Shown: positions 16,695 to 25,675, numbered from the stretch's first letter. The stretch is DNA of 36,606 nucleotides from Blautia sp. (GCA_029257775.1 JARIAQ010000046.1:1-36606); one strand, 5' to 3'. A program made the numbers and translations. The notes: a model not told the origin generated them from the letters alone.

Positions 16695-17744
16695 TTAAGC
16701 TTTTATTGCCCATCTCATCTTCGTGGATCGAGAACGACTGTTTCTTGCACATTCTTCGGCAGAAGGTCTAATAACATCTTTTGAAATTTCACTATAAACT
16801 CCCTCTCTATACAAACGTTGGAATGCTTTTTTTACTAATCGATCTTCACCTGAATGAAAAGTTAAAATGGCAACACGGGCTCCTTTATTTAAAACAGTAG
16901 GAAGTTTTTCCAAAAATGCTTCCAATACTTCAAATTCATTATTCACATCAATGCGCAAAGCTTGAAAAGTTCTTGCGCAAGACTTTTTAACCATTTCTTT
17001 TCGGTCTTTTTCCGGCACACGAATTAATGCCTTTTCAACAGCTTTTTGAAGCTGACTCGTAGTTGTAATATTATTTCCTCTTCTAATTTCAGAAATAATT
17101 GTGTTAGAAATTTCCCTCGCATAAGGTTCATCTGAATTTTCAATAAGCATTCCTTCCAGTTCTGGCTGTGAAATGTCTTTCAAACGCTCTGCTGCTGAAA
17201 TTCCCTTTTCTGGATTTAAACGTAAATCCAATGGGCCATCAAATTTATAGGTAAATCCCCTCTCTGGATTATCAATTTGCATGGAAGAAACACCTAAATC
17301 TGCCAAAACGAAATCAAAGCCATCCACTTCGGCTTTTAAACTATCAACGTCTGCAAAATTCATTTGTTTAATTGTTAAAATATTTTCTCCATACCCCATC
17401 TTTTCCAAGCGATTTTTTGTCTTTTTTATCTCTATTGGATCTATATCTAATGCATAGAGATGTCCCTTTCCTTCCAAACAACTTAACATTTTAGAGGAAT
17501 GTCCTCCATATCCTAAAGTTGCATCAAGACCTGTTTGTCCTGGCTGTATTTGAAGGAAATCTAGAATTTCCTGTACACAAATAGAAATATGCATTCCCGC
17601 CGGTGTTCCACCTTTTTGAATGACCTTTTTAATGGTATCTGCATATTTTTCCGGTTGCAGTTCTTTATATTTTTCCTTGTAATTTCTAGGATGTGTACCT
17701 TTATAGCGAACTCGTCTTTTATGTTGTTGTTCTTGCTGTTCCAT
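16695..17744 (-). CDS. RsmH-like 16S rRNA (cytosine-N4)-methyltransferase, divergent form
   Basis: S-adenosylmethionine methyltransferase of the RsmH (MraW) family, which modifies C1402 of 16S rRNA. Recognisable blocks: LDATLGYGGHS (about residue 75), VLADLGVSSMQIDNPERGF (about 132-150) with GPLDLRL, FQALRIDVNNE (about 261) and FHSGEDRLVKKAF (about 296). It differs from canonical RsmH: a basic N-terminal extension of about 50 residues, MHISICVQEIL where the family has HxPVLLxE, and DATLGYGGHS in place of DGTLGGAGHS. It is also outside the cell-division cluster where rsmH normally lies. It may be a second paralogue acting on another site. Starts 9 nt after the sugar kinase. Confidence 0.8.
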   Translation of the reverse strand: MEQQEQQHKRRVRYKGTHPRNYKEKYKELQPEKYADTIKKVIQKGGTPAGMHISICVQEILDFLQIQPGQTGLDATLGYGGHSSKMLSCLEGKGHLYALDIDPIEIKKTKNRLEKMGYGENILTIKQMNFADVDSLKAEVDGFDFVLADLGVSSMQIDNPERGFTYKFDGPLDLRLNPEKGISAAERLKDISQPELEGMLIENSDEPYAREISNTIISEIRRGNNITTTSQLQKAVEKALIRVPEKDRKEMVKKSCARTFQALRIDVNNEFEVLEAFLEKLPTVLNKGARVAILTFHSGEDRLVKKAFQRLYREGVYSEISKDVIRPSAEECARNSRSRSTKMRWAIKA

Positions 17745-17753
17745 ACTTTACTC

Positions 17754-18773
17754 CTATCTTGAAAGATTAACTTCCTTTGATTTCATGATTTTTAAGATTT
17801 CATCTTCTGTTACCACATTAAAATCATGTTGAATCATTAATTTAATTACACTAGCTGTAATAGAAAAATCAATCAGCTTCTGTGCAGGAAATTGATTTAC
17901 CAAGGCATGCAATAATCCTGCTGCAAATGCGTCACCAGCGCCTACCCCTTCCAGGCTATGTACGGTATGGATAGGACTTTCATAAAATTTCTCCTTATAT
18001 AAATAAATCCCCATCCATTGTCCATCTTCTACTGTTTCAATATTTCTCAACACACTTGCAACAGCTTTACAATTGGGATACTGCTTTATAATTTCCAGCA
18101 TACCCTGTTTATAAGTTTTAATCTGATCAATTCCATGAGCCATATTTCCATCAAAAGCGTGAATTCCCAAACTAGCTTCAAAATCTTCATCATTAGCAAT
18201 ACATAAGTCTACATAATGCATTAACTTTTTCATAACACTTTGTGCTTTTTGGGTGCTCCACATTTTTCCACGATAATTCAAATCACAAACCACTTGAATT
18301 TTATGTTCTTTACAGTACTTTAAAGCTTCCATAACTGCAATTTCAATATTCTCACTAATTGCCGGAGTAACACCGGAAAAATAAAAAATATCCACATCCT
18401 GAAGAAGACTTTCCCAAGAAAATTCTTCGGGTTTTGCTAAAGATAATGCACTATATTCCCTATCATAAACAACATTTGTCTGACGAATATTACTTCCTTT
18501 TTCAAAATAATAAATACCTAGACGTTTGCCTCCCTTTAAAACAAGGTCTGTATTCACGCCATAACTACGTATTTCTTTTAACGCAGCCATACCCACTGGA
18601 TTGTCTGGAACTTTTGTAAGAAAAGAAACGTTATCCTCCAGCATTGCCAGAGATACTGCAACATTGGCTTCTGCGCCTCCATAACTCGCCTCAAAACTTT
18701 GTGACTGCATAATTCTCAGATGTTCCGGCGTTTTTAAACGAAGCATTATCTCTCCAAAAGTTAATATTTTCAT
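17754..18773 (-). CDS. PfkB family sugar kinase (2-keto-3-deoxygluconate kinase-like)
   Basis: Ribokinase-fold carbohydrate kinase of 339 aa. Both PfkB signatures are visible: the N-terminal sugar-binding YGGAEANVAVSLAML (about residues 31-45) and the C-terminal GVGAGDAFAAGLLHAL (about 276-291) containing the catalytic Asp. Overall it resembles KdgK, which phosphorylates 2-keto-3-deoxygluconate, but no pectin, uronate or Entner-Doudoroff genes are adjacent, so the substrate is open. GAGGTGAGG precedes the ATG. It begins a unit with rsmH and the cyclophilin. Confidence 0.8.
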   Translation of the reverse strand: MKILTFGEIMLRLKTPEHLRIMQSQSFEASYGGAEANVAVSLAMLEDNVSFLTKVPDNPVGMAALKEIRSYGVNTDLVLKGGKRLGIYYFEKGSNIRQTNVVYDREYSALSLAKPEEFSWESLLQDVDIFYFSGVTPAISENIEIAVMEALKYCKEHKIQVVCDLNYRGKMWSTQKAQSVMKKLMHYVDLCIANDEDFEASLGIHAFDGNMAHGIDQIKTYKQGMLEIIKQYPNCKAVASVLRNIETVEDGQWMGIYLYKEKFYESPIHTVHSLEGVGAGDAFAAGLLHALVNQFPAQKLIDFSITASVIKLMIQHDFNVVTEDEILKIMKSKEVNLSR

Positions 18774-18823
18774 TTTACCTCACCTCATATTATCATTCCA
18801 TTTTCAATTTTTCAAAATATACC

Positions 18824-19303
18824 TTATTTATGATACGGTTCTCCACTAATAATTCTATAGCTTCGATATATCTGTTCCAACAAAATTACCCTCATTAACT
18901 GATGTGGAAATGTCATCTTTGAAAAACTCAATGGGTAATCTGAACGCTTCATCACTTCTTTTCCCAGTCCGATAGAGCCGCCAATGATAAATGCCACGTT
19001 ACTTTTCCCTTGAATTCCCAGTGTTTCGATTTTTTGAGCCAGTTCTTCTGAGGTCAGCATTTTACCTGCAATTTCTAATGTAATCACATACATATCATCT
19101 TTAATATATTTTAAAATTTTTTCTGCCTCTTTTTTACGAATTCCATCTTCTACCACTTCACTTGCTTGATCTGGTGTTTTTTCATCCGCTACTTCTATAA
19201 TTTCTAATTTGCAATATTTACTTAAACGTTTTGAATATTCTGCAATTGCATCTTTTAAATATTTTTCTTTTATTTTTCCAACTGTAATTATTGTAATTTT
19301 CAT
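18824..19303 (-). CDS. rlmH: 23S rRNA (pseudouridine1915-N3)-methyltransferase
   Basis: SPOUT-class methyltransferase that modifies pseudouridine 1915 in helix 69 of 23S rRNA. The whole length matches: [16 protein letters not shown] start, [16 protein letters not shown], the knot loop [10 protein letters not shown] (about residues 105-114), and the invariant C-terminal tail [16 protein letters not shown]. 159 aa is the standard size. A GGAG lies rather far (13 nt) before the ATG. It follows the BrnQ carrier by 45 nt. Confidence 0.97.
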   Translation of the reverse strand: MKITIITVGKIKEKYLKDAIAEYSKRLSKYCKLEIIEVADEKTPDQASEVVEDGIRKKEAEKILKYIKDDMYVITLEIAGKMLTSEELAQKIETLGIQGKSNVAFIIGGSIGLGKEVMKRSDYPLSFSKMTFPHQLMRVILLEQIYRSYRIISGEPYHK

Positions 19304-19348
19304 ATATTGTCTTATTCTCCTTTGTTATAAAGTTATAAAATTGATGAA

Positions 19349-20677
19349 TTACTCATTTCTATAACCCTTCCAAATTGGCAACATACCTAAAAAAGCACCT
19401 ACTACCGCTGGAACAATCCATCCCAATCGCAAATTATAAAATGGAAAATGACTACATAATTCTGTTAATGGGCCCAAAAAAATGCCAACACTTTGCATAC
19501 CATCTACAAAAGCTACACAAAAAGCAAAAAACATCCCTAATATGTATACCATTCTCTTATCACCAATATATCTTCTAAAAAAAGATAATACTACAAGCAC
19601 TACTGTTACTGGATAAATAATCATTAAAACAGGAAGTGACACTTTTACTAACATATTTAAACCTACATTGCTGATAATAAAACTAAATATACATACAATT
19701 GCTGTGATTTTTTTATAAGATATACTTGGCAATAATCCATGAAAATAATCAGCAAAAGAAGTGGTTAATCCTATGGATGTAGTCATACAAGCAAAAAATA
19801 CAGCAACACCCAGCACAAGGCCTCCTCCGTTGCCTAAAAGATCACTGGCTACTGCATGAAGCAATACTCCACCATTGGCGAAAGGAGTTACTGTCACAGC
19901 TCCTATATAAGTGAGCATATAATAAACCACAGAAAGTATAAGTGCTGCACCTACTCCGCATATGAGCGTATATTTTACAATATTTTTTTTAGTCTTTACT
20001 TCATATCCACGAATAGCATTAATAATAATAATGGCGAATACCAGTCCTGCTGGACCATCTAAAGCATAATAGCCCTCTATCATCCCTTGAAAAAAAGGAA
20101 TGTCTTCATATACTCCTTGTGCTTTTCCTATACTACCATATTGCACTGGACCATAAGATGACTTTTTCATAAAAATGCATGCAAAAAAAATCAAAGCAAT
20201 ACAAACCAAAAGTACAGGAGTTAAGTATTTTCCAATTAAATTAACAACTTGCTTTGGATTCTCACTAAAGTAATAAGTCAACAAAAAGAAAATGCCCGTT
20301 ACAATCAAAGAAACCCACCATATGTTTTCTTCTGTTAAATATGGCCTTACTGCTAATTCAAATGACACGCTTCCAGTTCGTGGTAACGCAAACAATGGTC
20401 CAATTAAAAGATAAATGCAGACAGACAAAATAATTGCAAATCTCTTACTTACAAGGTTTCCTAAGTCACTTACTTCTGTCCCAATTAAAACTACTGCAGT
20501 CATACCAAGTAGCGCAATTCCTGCATCTGTAAAAATAAATCCCGCAAGTGCTTTTATATAATTTTCCCCTGCAAGTTGCCCCATCGCTGGAGGAAAAATC
20601 ATATTTCCCGCACCAAAAAACACTGCAAATAATGTCAGCATTACGGAAATGATCTGTTTTGCCTTCATTTTTTCCAT
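19349..20677 (-). CDS. brnQ: branched-chain amino acid transport system II carrier protein
   Basis: Integral membrane symporter of the LIVCS family that takes up leucine, isoleucine and valine with Na+ or H+. The family start is clear (LTLFAVFFGAGNMIFPPAMGQ split over residues 13-33), and about twelve hydrophobic segments follow. 442 aa is typical. The ATG at 20677 has GGAG spaced 7 nt. It starts one base after the C_GCAxxG_C_C gene ends, so the two are cotranscribed, with rlmH possibly downstream in the same unit. Confidence 0.92.
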   Translation of the reverse strand: MEKMKAKQIISVMLTLFAVFFGAGNMIFPPAMGQLAGENYIKALAGFIFTDAGIALLGMTAVVLIGTEVSDLGNLVSKRFAIILSVCIYLLIGPLFALPRTGSVSFELAVRPYLTEENIWWVSLIVTGIFFLLTYYFSENPKQVVNLIGKYLTPVLLVCIALIFFACIFMKKSSYGPVQYGSIGKAQGVYEDIPFFQGMIEGYYALDGPAGLVFAIIIINAIRGYEVKTKKNIVKYTLICGVGAALILSVVYYMLTYIGAVTVTPFANGGVLLHAVASDLLGNGGGLVLGVAVFFACMTTSIGLTTSFADYFHGLLPSISYKKITAIVCIFSFIISNVGLNMLVKVSLPVLMIIYPVTVVLVVLSFFRRYIGDKRMVYILGMFFAFCVAFVDGMQSVGIFLGPLTELCSHFPFYNLRLGWIVPAVVGAFLGMLPIWKGYRNE

Positions 20678-20678
20678 G

Positions 20679-21083
20679 CTAGTTCTCCTTCAAGAATTGT
20701 TCCGCAAGCTCAACAGCATCACAAATACATTTATCACACGGAACTATATCTTTTTGTGCGTCTGTACCTTTCAATTCTCTACAATAAACAGATCCGTTAA
20801 TTTCATGAAATTTTTTTGCATATTCTTTTGTTTTTTTATAGGTATCTGCTTTTGTCTTACCTGCAAACTCTATTCCTCCACTATTTTTCATTCCAATAAT
20901 CATAAACAATCCACTTAAAGCTCCACAAGTGTCCATTCTGCCCATTCCAAATCCAAATCCTTCTGCGATTTTGTATATTTCTTCTTCCCCAATACCTACT
21001 TCTTTACAAAAGGCACATGCTACTGCTTGTGCACAATTATATCCTTTTTTATGATATTCCATAGCTAACTCTTTTTTTGTCAT
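20679..21083 (-). CDS. C_GCAxxG_C_C family protein (putative redox or metal protein)
   Basis: A 134-aa protein of the C_GCAxxG_C_C family. Conserved cysteines: YNCAQAVACAF near residue 16, the DTCGALSGLFMIIG centre (about 51-64), CRELKG (about 98) and a final PCDKCICDAVEL (about 114-125). The regular cysteine spacing suggests a bound metal or a redox role; no activity is known to me. It heads a unit with brnQ and is preceded by TATAAT with a short inverted repeat upstream. GGAGG precedes the ATG. Confidence 0.88.
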   Translation of the reverse strand: MTKKELAMEYHKKGYNCAQAVACAFCKEVGIGEEEIYKIAEGFGFGMGRMDTCGALSGLFMIIGMKNSGGIEFAGKTKADTYKKTKEYAKKFHEINGSVYCRELKGTDAQKDIVPCDKCICDAVELAEQFLKEN

Positions 21084-21118
21084 TTATTTTTCCTCCATTT
21101 AAAAATATTACTTCTATT

Positions 21119-21152
21119 ATTATATCCTAAGCCTCATGGCTTGTACAGTCAA
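21119..21152 (-). promoter_or_regulatory. possible promoter with palindromic spacer upstream of the C_GCAxxG_C_C gene
   Basis: Minus strand TTGACT (21147-21152) and TATAAT (21119-21124) are 22 bp apart, with the inverted repeat AAGCC-4-GGCTT (21129-21142) between them. The spacer is too long for a normal promoter, so either the -35 is not real or activation is needed. Confidence 0.3.
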
Positions 21153-21194
21153 AAAATCCCTATAGTGAACACAGCCACTACAGGGACTTTTTTT
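21151..21194 (-). terminator. terminator after the OYE/FAD reductase gene
   Basis: Minus strand TCCCTGTAGTG pairs with CACTATAGGGA (11 bp, one G-U), followed by TTTTTT. Located about 50 bp after the reductase stop. Confidence 0.85.
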
Positions 21195-21243
21195 AATATA
21201 ACTTCATTTATAAATTCATGTGATTTTCTATAAATGTATTAAC

Positions 21244-23190
21244 TTAGATTTCTTTCGCTAACTGGTAAGCCTGAGTAATCGCATCTTTAATATTGCCTAC
21301 TTGTTGAGCATCACCTAAAAGATGGTAGGTTAATCCACTCTCTTTTAATACTTCTTCTACTTTCGGGTTAGAACGATATCCCATGGCAAGAACAAGTGTA
21401 TCTGCATCATCAATACAATGTTGTATATTATTTTGAGTATAATAAATTTTATCTGTTTCTACATTTTCTACTTTAGCCTTACAGAAAATCTGCACACCTT
21501 TTTTCATCATTCTTTGAGCTAAAAGACTTCTTCCTGGTCCAGATTCTTGTAACATAATTCCATCTGCCATTTCAAGAAGAATAATTTCTCTGTTTCTAGG
21601 AAATAAATCATTTACTAATGGAGCAAGATAGTCAGCAGTTTCGCATCCTACAGATCCACCTCCAATAACAACAACTTTTCTACCTGGAAAAGCTTTTCCT
21701 GCCAAAACATCATCTGCAGTAACACACTGTTTAAATTTTGTAAAGCTATTAATAACTAAAGGCTCTGCTCCTGTACTAGCAATAACTTCATAATCTGAAA
21801 ATTCCGTTTTTAACATTTTTTCTGTAACTTCACAATTCAATCGAATTTGAACACCTTCACGATTCAGTTTTCTTTCCATATACTGAATTAATTTTGTCAA
21901 TTCCTGCTTTGCAATAGGAACAGCAGCACGTTTTACCTGTCCTCCAAGAGTATCCTCTTTTTCACATAAAACAACATCGTGTCCACGTTTTTTTGCTACA
22001 AACGCCGCTTCCATACCTGCAGGTCCCCCACCAATAACAAGAACCTTTTTCTTTGTTTCTGCCTGTAAAATTGTATCTTCATTTTCCAGTTCCAAAGATG
22101 GATTTACTGTGCATGCTACACGCTTTCCAAACATAATACCATTTAAACAACGTAAACAGCCAATACAAGGACGGATTTCATCCTCTCTTCCTTCTTCCGC
22201 TTTATGTACAAATTCTGAATCACACAAATTTGCCCTTCCAATCATACAAATATCAGCTTTTCCATTTGCAATCATTTCATCTGCAAACCATGGCTCTGTA
22301 ATTCTTCCTACTGTAGCCACTGGAATAGACACATGTTTTTTGATTTCTTCTCCCACTCTGCTATGTGATCCCATAGGTGTTCCTGGTGCAGGAATGGAGC
22401 TTCCCCTCATAATGGTCGTACCACCAGACACATGTAGAAAATCAACGCCTGCTTTCTCTAGCTGCTTTGCTACATAAATTGCATCATTTAAATTTTGACC
22501 ACCATCTGTGTACTCATCACCTGAAATACGTACGTCAATAATAAAATCTTTTCCACAGGTTTTTCTTACTTCCTCGATTACTTCCAATGTAAGACGGAGA
22601 CGACCATGAATATCCCCGCCGTACGCATCCGTTCTTTTATTATATAAAGGAGAAAGAAATCCGCCTAAAAGTCCATGAGCATGTGCTGCATGAATCTCAA
22701 CTCCATCTCCTCCCGCCTGCTTTACACGATAAGCAGCTTGACCAAACTGCTGAATAATAATTTTCAATTCGTCAACAGTAACAGCTCTCGGTGCTTCTTT
22801 TGCATAATATGGTCCAACATTAGAAGGAGCAATTAACTGAGGTGTTCCCGGTATAGGAAATGCCATATATGCAGGATGAAACAACTGAGGTAAAATTTTT
22901 GATCCATACTGATGAACAGCATCTGTTAATTTTTTCCATCCTGGAATAAAGGAATCATCTGCTATAGACATATCTCCTGGAAGATAGACATAAGTTGGTT
23001 CAACAGTTGTTACTTCTGTAACAATTAGACCTACACCACCTTTTGCCCGGGCAGCATAATGTTCCACTAATTCATCTGTTACATAACCATCCTTGGCTAA
23101 GTTTGTTGAAATTGGCGGCATAAATACACGATTTTTTACCATTGTTTCCCCGATTTTAATAGGTGAAAGTAAATGTTCATAAGAATTCAT
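21244..23190 (-). CDS. NADH:flavin oxidoreductase / old yellow enzyme-FAD fusion (2-enoate/dienoyl-CoA reductase family)
   Basis: A 648-aa iron-sulfur flavoenzyme of the 2,4-dienoyl-CoA/2-enoate reductase group, which reduces activated C=C bonds. Layout: FMN-binding OYE TIM barrel (about 1-335), [4Fe-4S] cysteines CIGCLRC...C (about 341-359), then FAD and NAD(P) Rossmann domains (VLVIGGGPAG about 384, VVVIGGGSVG about 516). The usual HGYL Tyr region reads HGLLGGF, so the common proton-donor Tyr appears to be Leu. It is next to an AraC-type regulator. The natural substrate (enoate, bile acid, plant phenolic, other) cannot be read from the sequence. GGAG precedes the ATG. Confidence 0.85.
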   Translation of the reverse strand: MNSYEHLLSPIKIGETMVKNRVFMPPISTNLAKDGYVTDELVEHYAARAKGGVGLIVTEVTTVEPTYVYLPGDMSIADDSFIPGWKKLTDAVHQYGSKILPQLFHPAYMAFPIPGTPQLIAPSNVGPYYAKEAPRAVTVDELKIIIQQFGQAAYRVKQAGGDGVEIHAAHAHGLLGGFLSPLYNKRTDAYGGDIHGRLRLTLEVIEEVRKTCGKDFIIDVRISGDEYTDGGQNLNDAIYVAKQLEKAGVDFLHVSGGTTIMRGSSIPAPGTPMGSHSRVGEEIKKHVSIPVATVGRITEPWFADEMIANGKADICMIGRANLCDSEFVHKAEEGREDEIRPCIGCLRCLNGIMFGKRVACTVNPSLELENEDTILQAETKKKVLVIGGGPAGMEAAFVAKKRGHDVVLCEKEDTLGGQVKRAAVPIAKQELTKLIQYMERKLNREGVQIRLNCEVTEKMLKTEFSDYEVIASTGAEPLVINSFTKFKQCVTADDVLAGKAFPGRKVVVIGGGSVGCETADYLAPLVNDLFPRNREIILLEMADGIMLQESGPGRSLLAQRMMKKGVQIFCKAKVENVETDKIYYTQNNIQHCIDDADTLVLAMGYRSNPKVEEVLKESGLTYHLLGDAQQVGNIKDAITQAYQLAKEI

Positions 23191-23333
23191 GGTATCTTCT
23201 CCTTTTATTTCTTGTTTTCTTTAATTCTACCATATATTTTTTCTTTCTACCTGTTTTCATCAGTACAATGATAGTCATATTTTATTCTTTTTTCTATATT
23301 TTTGTTGTCATGAATCAAAAAATTGGTCTGATT

Positions 23334-24416
23334 TTATCCCTCATTATAAATTCTTTTTTCATCAAAATGAATCTTAAATTTACCTTCTGGTTCCCATTCA
23401 ACTTTCTTCCACGTTTCTTTTGATTCACAACATAACATATTATTTTCTTTCCAAATTAATATCTTCTCATCTTCATAAAGAATTTCTCTATGTTCTTCAA
23501 ATAAATGCATTAAAAACTGTGTTTGTTCTTCACTTAATTCCATTTTTTGATCATTTCTATGTTCATTATATCGAAGATTATGTTGAAACTGCTTCCGATA
23601 AGCGCTAGGAAGAATTCCATACAATTCCTTAAATGTTGTGGTATATGCTTTTCCATTTGCCATTCCACAATCTAAGGCAATTTCTTCAATCTGTTCTTTT
23701 CCTTCTAATAGTGATTCTAAAGAATTACGCACTCGAACATAGGATAGATATTTAATAAATGGAATCCCTGTATATTTTTTCAGCAATTTTGATGTATAAG
23801 AAGGACTAAATGAGAGTTGCTGTGCTACATCTCCTAGGGATAGCGGTTCTTTACAATGTTCATCTATATAGCGAATTGCTTTCATATAATTTTCTTGTTG
23901 TTCTGATTGAAGCGGGAGTTCTTCCATAGAAGGCTGTTCTTTAACTGCTGATAAAAAAACCAACTCCGCCATTAACACATTTAACTGTAATAGGTTACTT
24001 TTTTCTTTCATCAACATTTTTATAAGTTCTCCTATTTTTCTTTTTAAGGAAAAATAGATTTTACTATTCTTATCTTTTGTAAAAATACTGGAACAAAAAC
24101 TCATAGCAGGATCTCCCACCATAGCCTCTGCCATCCGGCTAAAATCTATATGTATGGTCAAAATCAATCCTTTATCTTCTTCGTCTTTTATACTTACCAT
24201 ATGAATATCATACGGAGCAATTACAATCATTTCATGCTCTTTAAGTGTACAAGAAAAATGTTCTGTTACTGCTTCATAAGTTCCCTGAAGCACATAAGAT
24301 ATTTCTAAACTACTTTGTCTTGCAAATATATTTTGAGAAAAACCATTAATGCTAAGACTTAACGGATATCCAAATTTCTGTCCGGAAAAATCATAATAAC
24401 CATTCATATTTTTCAT
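23334..24416 (-). CDS. AraC family transcriptional regulator with C-terminal extension
   Basis: A 360-aa regulator: N-terminal cupin-like sensor domain (about 20-110), then an AraC double helix-turn-helix (about 185-280; first helix pair in LSLGDVAQQLSFSPSYTSKLLKKYTG, second in IEEIALDCGMANGKAYTTTFKELYG). Unusually, about 80 residues follow the HTH, ending in a beta-like IWKENNMLCCESKETW segment. In most family members the HTH is at the very C-terminus. It lies 143 bp upstream of the OYE-type reductase on the same strand, so it is a likely regulator of that gene, and is 20 nt after the DsrE-like gene. Confidence 0.88.
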   Translation of the reverse strand: MKNMNGYYDFSGQKFGYPLSLSINGFSQNIFARQSSLEISYVLQGTYEAVTEHFSCTLKEHEMIVIAPYDIHMVSIKDEEDKGLILTIHIDFSRMAEAMVGDPAMSFCSSIFTKDKNSKIYFSLKRKIGELIKMLMKEKSNLLQLNVLMAELVFLSAVKEQPSMEELPLQSEQQENYMKAIRYIDEHCKEPLSLGDVAQQLSFSPSYTSKLLKKYTGIPFIKYLSYVRVRNSLESLLEGKEQIEEIALDCGMANGKAYTTTFKELYGILPSAYRKQFQHNLRYNEHRNDQKMELSEEQTQFLMHLFEEHREILYEDEKILIWKENNMLCCESKETWKKVEWEPEGKFKIHFDEKRIYNEG

Positions 24417-24436
24417 TTTATTCCCACCTTATATCT

Positions 24437-24961
24437 TTACATTTTAATATAAGCATATCCCGCTGATTGTTTTTCAACCAAAGTTAGAACTCCAAATGGT
24501 ACTACTTCTACAAAAGATAAAAGTTCCATTGGTTTTATATTAAATACTTCTATCGATTTTCCACATAGCAAAAATTTAACCCCTTTTGAATGAAGATCAT
24601 AAATATCTTTTGAATCTTCTGTTAATAAAAAACTTTTTACGGCTTGATGAGTAGCTAAAATTTCTATATTCCAGTTACCACTTTTTTTACACAATTCTTC
24701 TGCATAATTTATAGCCAATTTCACTCCTTGACTGCTATCTGCATGAAAAATCACTTTTTGAATTATAATTTCCTGATTTTCATTTTTTAAAATCTCATAT
24801 TCTACTTCATCAATTGATAAAGGAATTCCTGTACTACTGGTTACATTGATACCTCCATACCAGGTACTTTCTACGATAAAAATATCACCTTCTTCATAGT
24901 CAGACGACCAATCATTCATCTTCTTTATAATTTTTACTTTGTCTCCTTTTACTGCCTTCAT
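24437..24961 (-). CDS. DsrE-like protein with N-terminal SH3-like extension
   Basis: A 174-aa protein with two parts. Residues about 65-174 resemble the DsrE family of small alpha/beta sulfur-relay-like proteins: VIFHADSS start, ILATHQAVKSFL, GVKFLLCGKS with the family cysteine, then IKPMELLSFVEVVPFGVLTLVEKQ and the terminal GYAYIK. Residues 1-60 are an added basic, beta-rich stretch (GDKVKIIKKM, EEGDIFIVES, YGGINVTS) that looks like a small SH3-like barrel. DsrE proteins usually stand alone at about 115 aa. The ATG directly follows the alkD stop with AGGAGG in the alkD end. Role unknown. Confidence 0.72.
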   Translation of the reverse strand: MKAVKGDKVKIIKKMNDWSSDYEEGDIFIVESTWYGGINVTSSTGIPLSIDEVEYEILKNENQEIIIQKVIFHADSSQGVKLAINYAEELCKKSGNWNIEILATHQAVKSFLLTEDSKDIYDLHSKGVKFLLCGKSIEVFNIKPMELLSFVEVVPFGVLTLVEKQSAGYAYIKM

Positions 24962-25654
24962 TTATTTCCTCCTTATTTTCTGTAAACGTTCTTTACTCTC
25001 TTTAGGGACTCGACAGGACTCTCTAATTTTTTGTATAGATTTATTATGAACAAAATCATCTAATAAGTTTTCTTCAAAAAGTTTTTCTGTTTTTTCTGGA
25101 AATTTTATATAACAAATAGATATTGCCCATGCAACAGCCATTTTAACATAATATGCATTATGATGAACCTGTAAAAGTAGTTCTAATACTTGATCAATAT
25201 ATTTTTCATTTATAAAAAAATCTAAAAGGCATACTACTGCAAACCGAACTTCATACTCCTGCACACTGGTTAAATAACTTTTTACAAAAGAGAACCATGT
25301 TCCAGAAGATTCTTTCATAAATTTATAAGTAGAACAACTACTATCACAAATCGCCCAATTATTAATATGTGGAATAAATTGTTCCAACTCTTTTTTTCTT
25401 TCTTCACACGAAACTCTTATATATCCTAAAACCATTCCCCAGATCATAAGTTCTTCATAAACTTGAATGTTAACCGCTTCTATAAAGATTTTGTAATCAT
25501 CCTTTGCCACCTTTTTTGCAATTTCTCTCAATTTGGGTACTCTAACACCCATGATATTTGAAATTCCTGGAACTAGAGAACTATGAAAATCTTTATAGGA
25601 ATTATCACTATTTTCGCGCAATTCATTTCTAACCCATTGTATAATATCTGACAT
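24962..25654 (-). CDS. DNA alkylation repair protein, AlkD-like
   Basis: HEAT-repeat DNA glycosylase of the AlkC/AlkD superfamily, which removes bulky or charged alkylated bases without base flipping. Features include GVRVPKLREIAKKV (about 35-48) and the active-site region NNWAICDSSC (about 98-107), where W and D sit four apart as in AlkD W109/D113, followed 37 residues after the W by R in EVRFAVV (AlkD R148). I use the ATG at 25654 (MSDIIQ), with GGGGAG just upstream; longer starts would run into the nfnB terminator. 230 aa is normal. Confidence 0.85.
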   Translation of the reverse strand: MSDIIQWVRNELRENSDNSYKDFHSSLVPGISNIMGVRVPKLREIAKKVAKDDYKIFIEAVNIQVYEELMIWGMVLGYIRVSCEERKKELEQFIPHINNWAICDSSCSTYKFMKESSGTWFSFVKSYLTSVQEYEVRFAVVCLLDFFINEKYIDQVLELLLQVHHNAYYVKMAVAWAISICYIKFPEKTEKLFEENLLDDFVHNKSIQKIRESCRVPKESKERLQKIRRK

Positions 25655-25675
25655 TTTTCTCCCCATGTTTCTACA

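Noticed and set aside
18773-18824. TTGAAA-17-TAATAT promoter before the sugar kinase
   Set aside because: The predicted start would fall within the ribosome binding site, leaving almost no leader; in AT-rich DNA this is likely chance.
21244-23190. Bile acid-inducible BaiCD/BaiH
   Set aside because: No other bai genes are adjacent and the active-site region differs; the general family call is safer.
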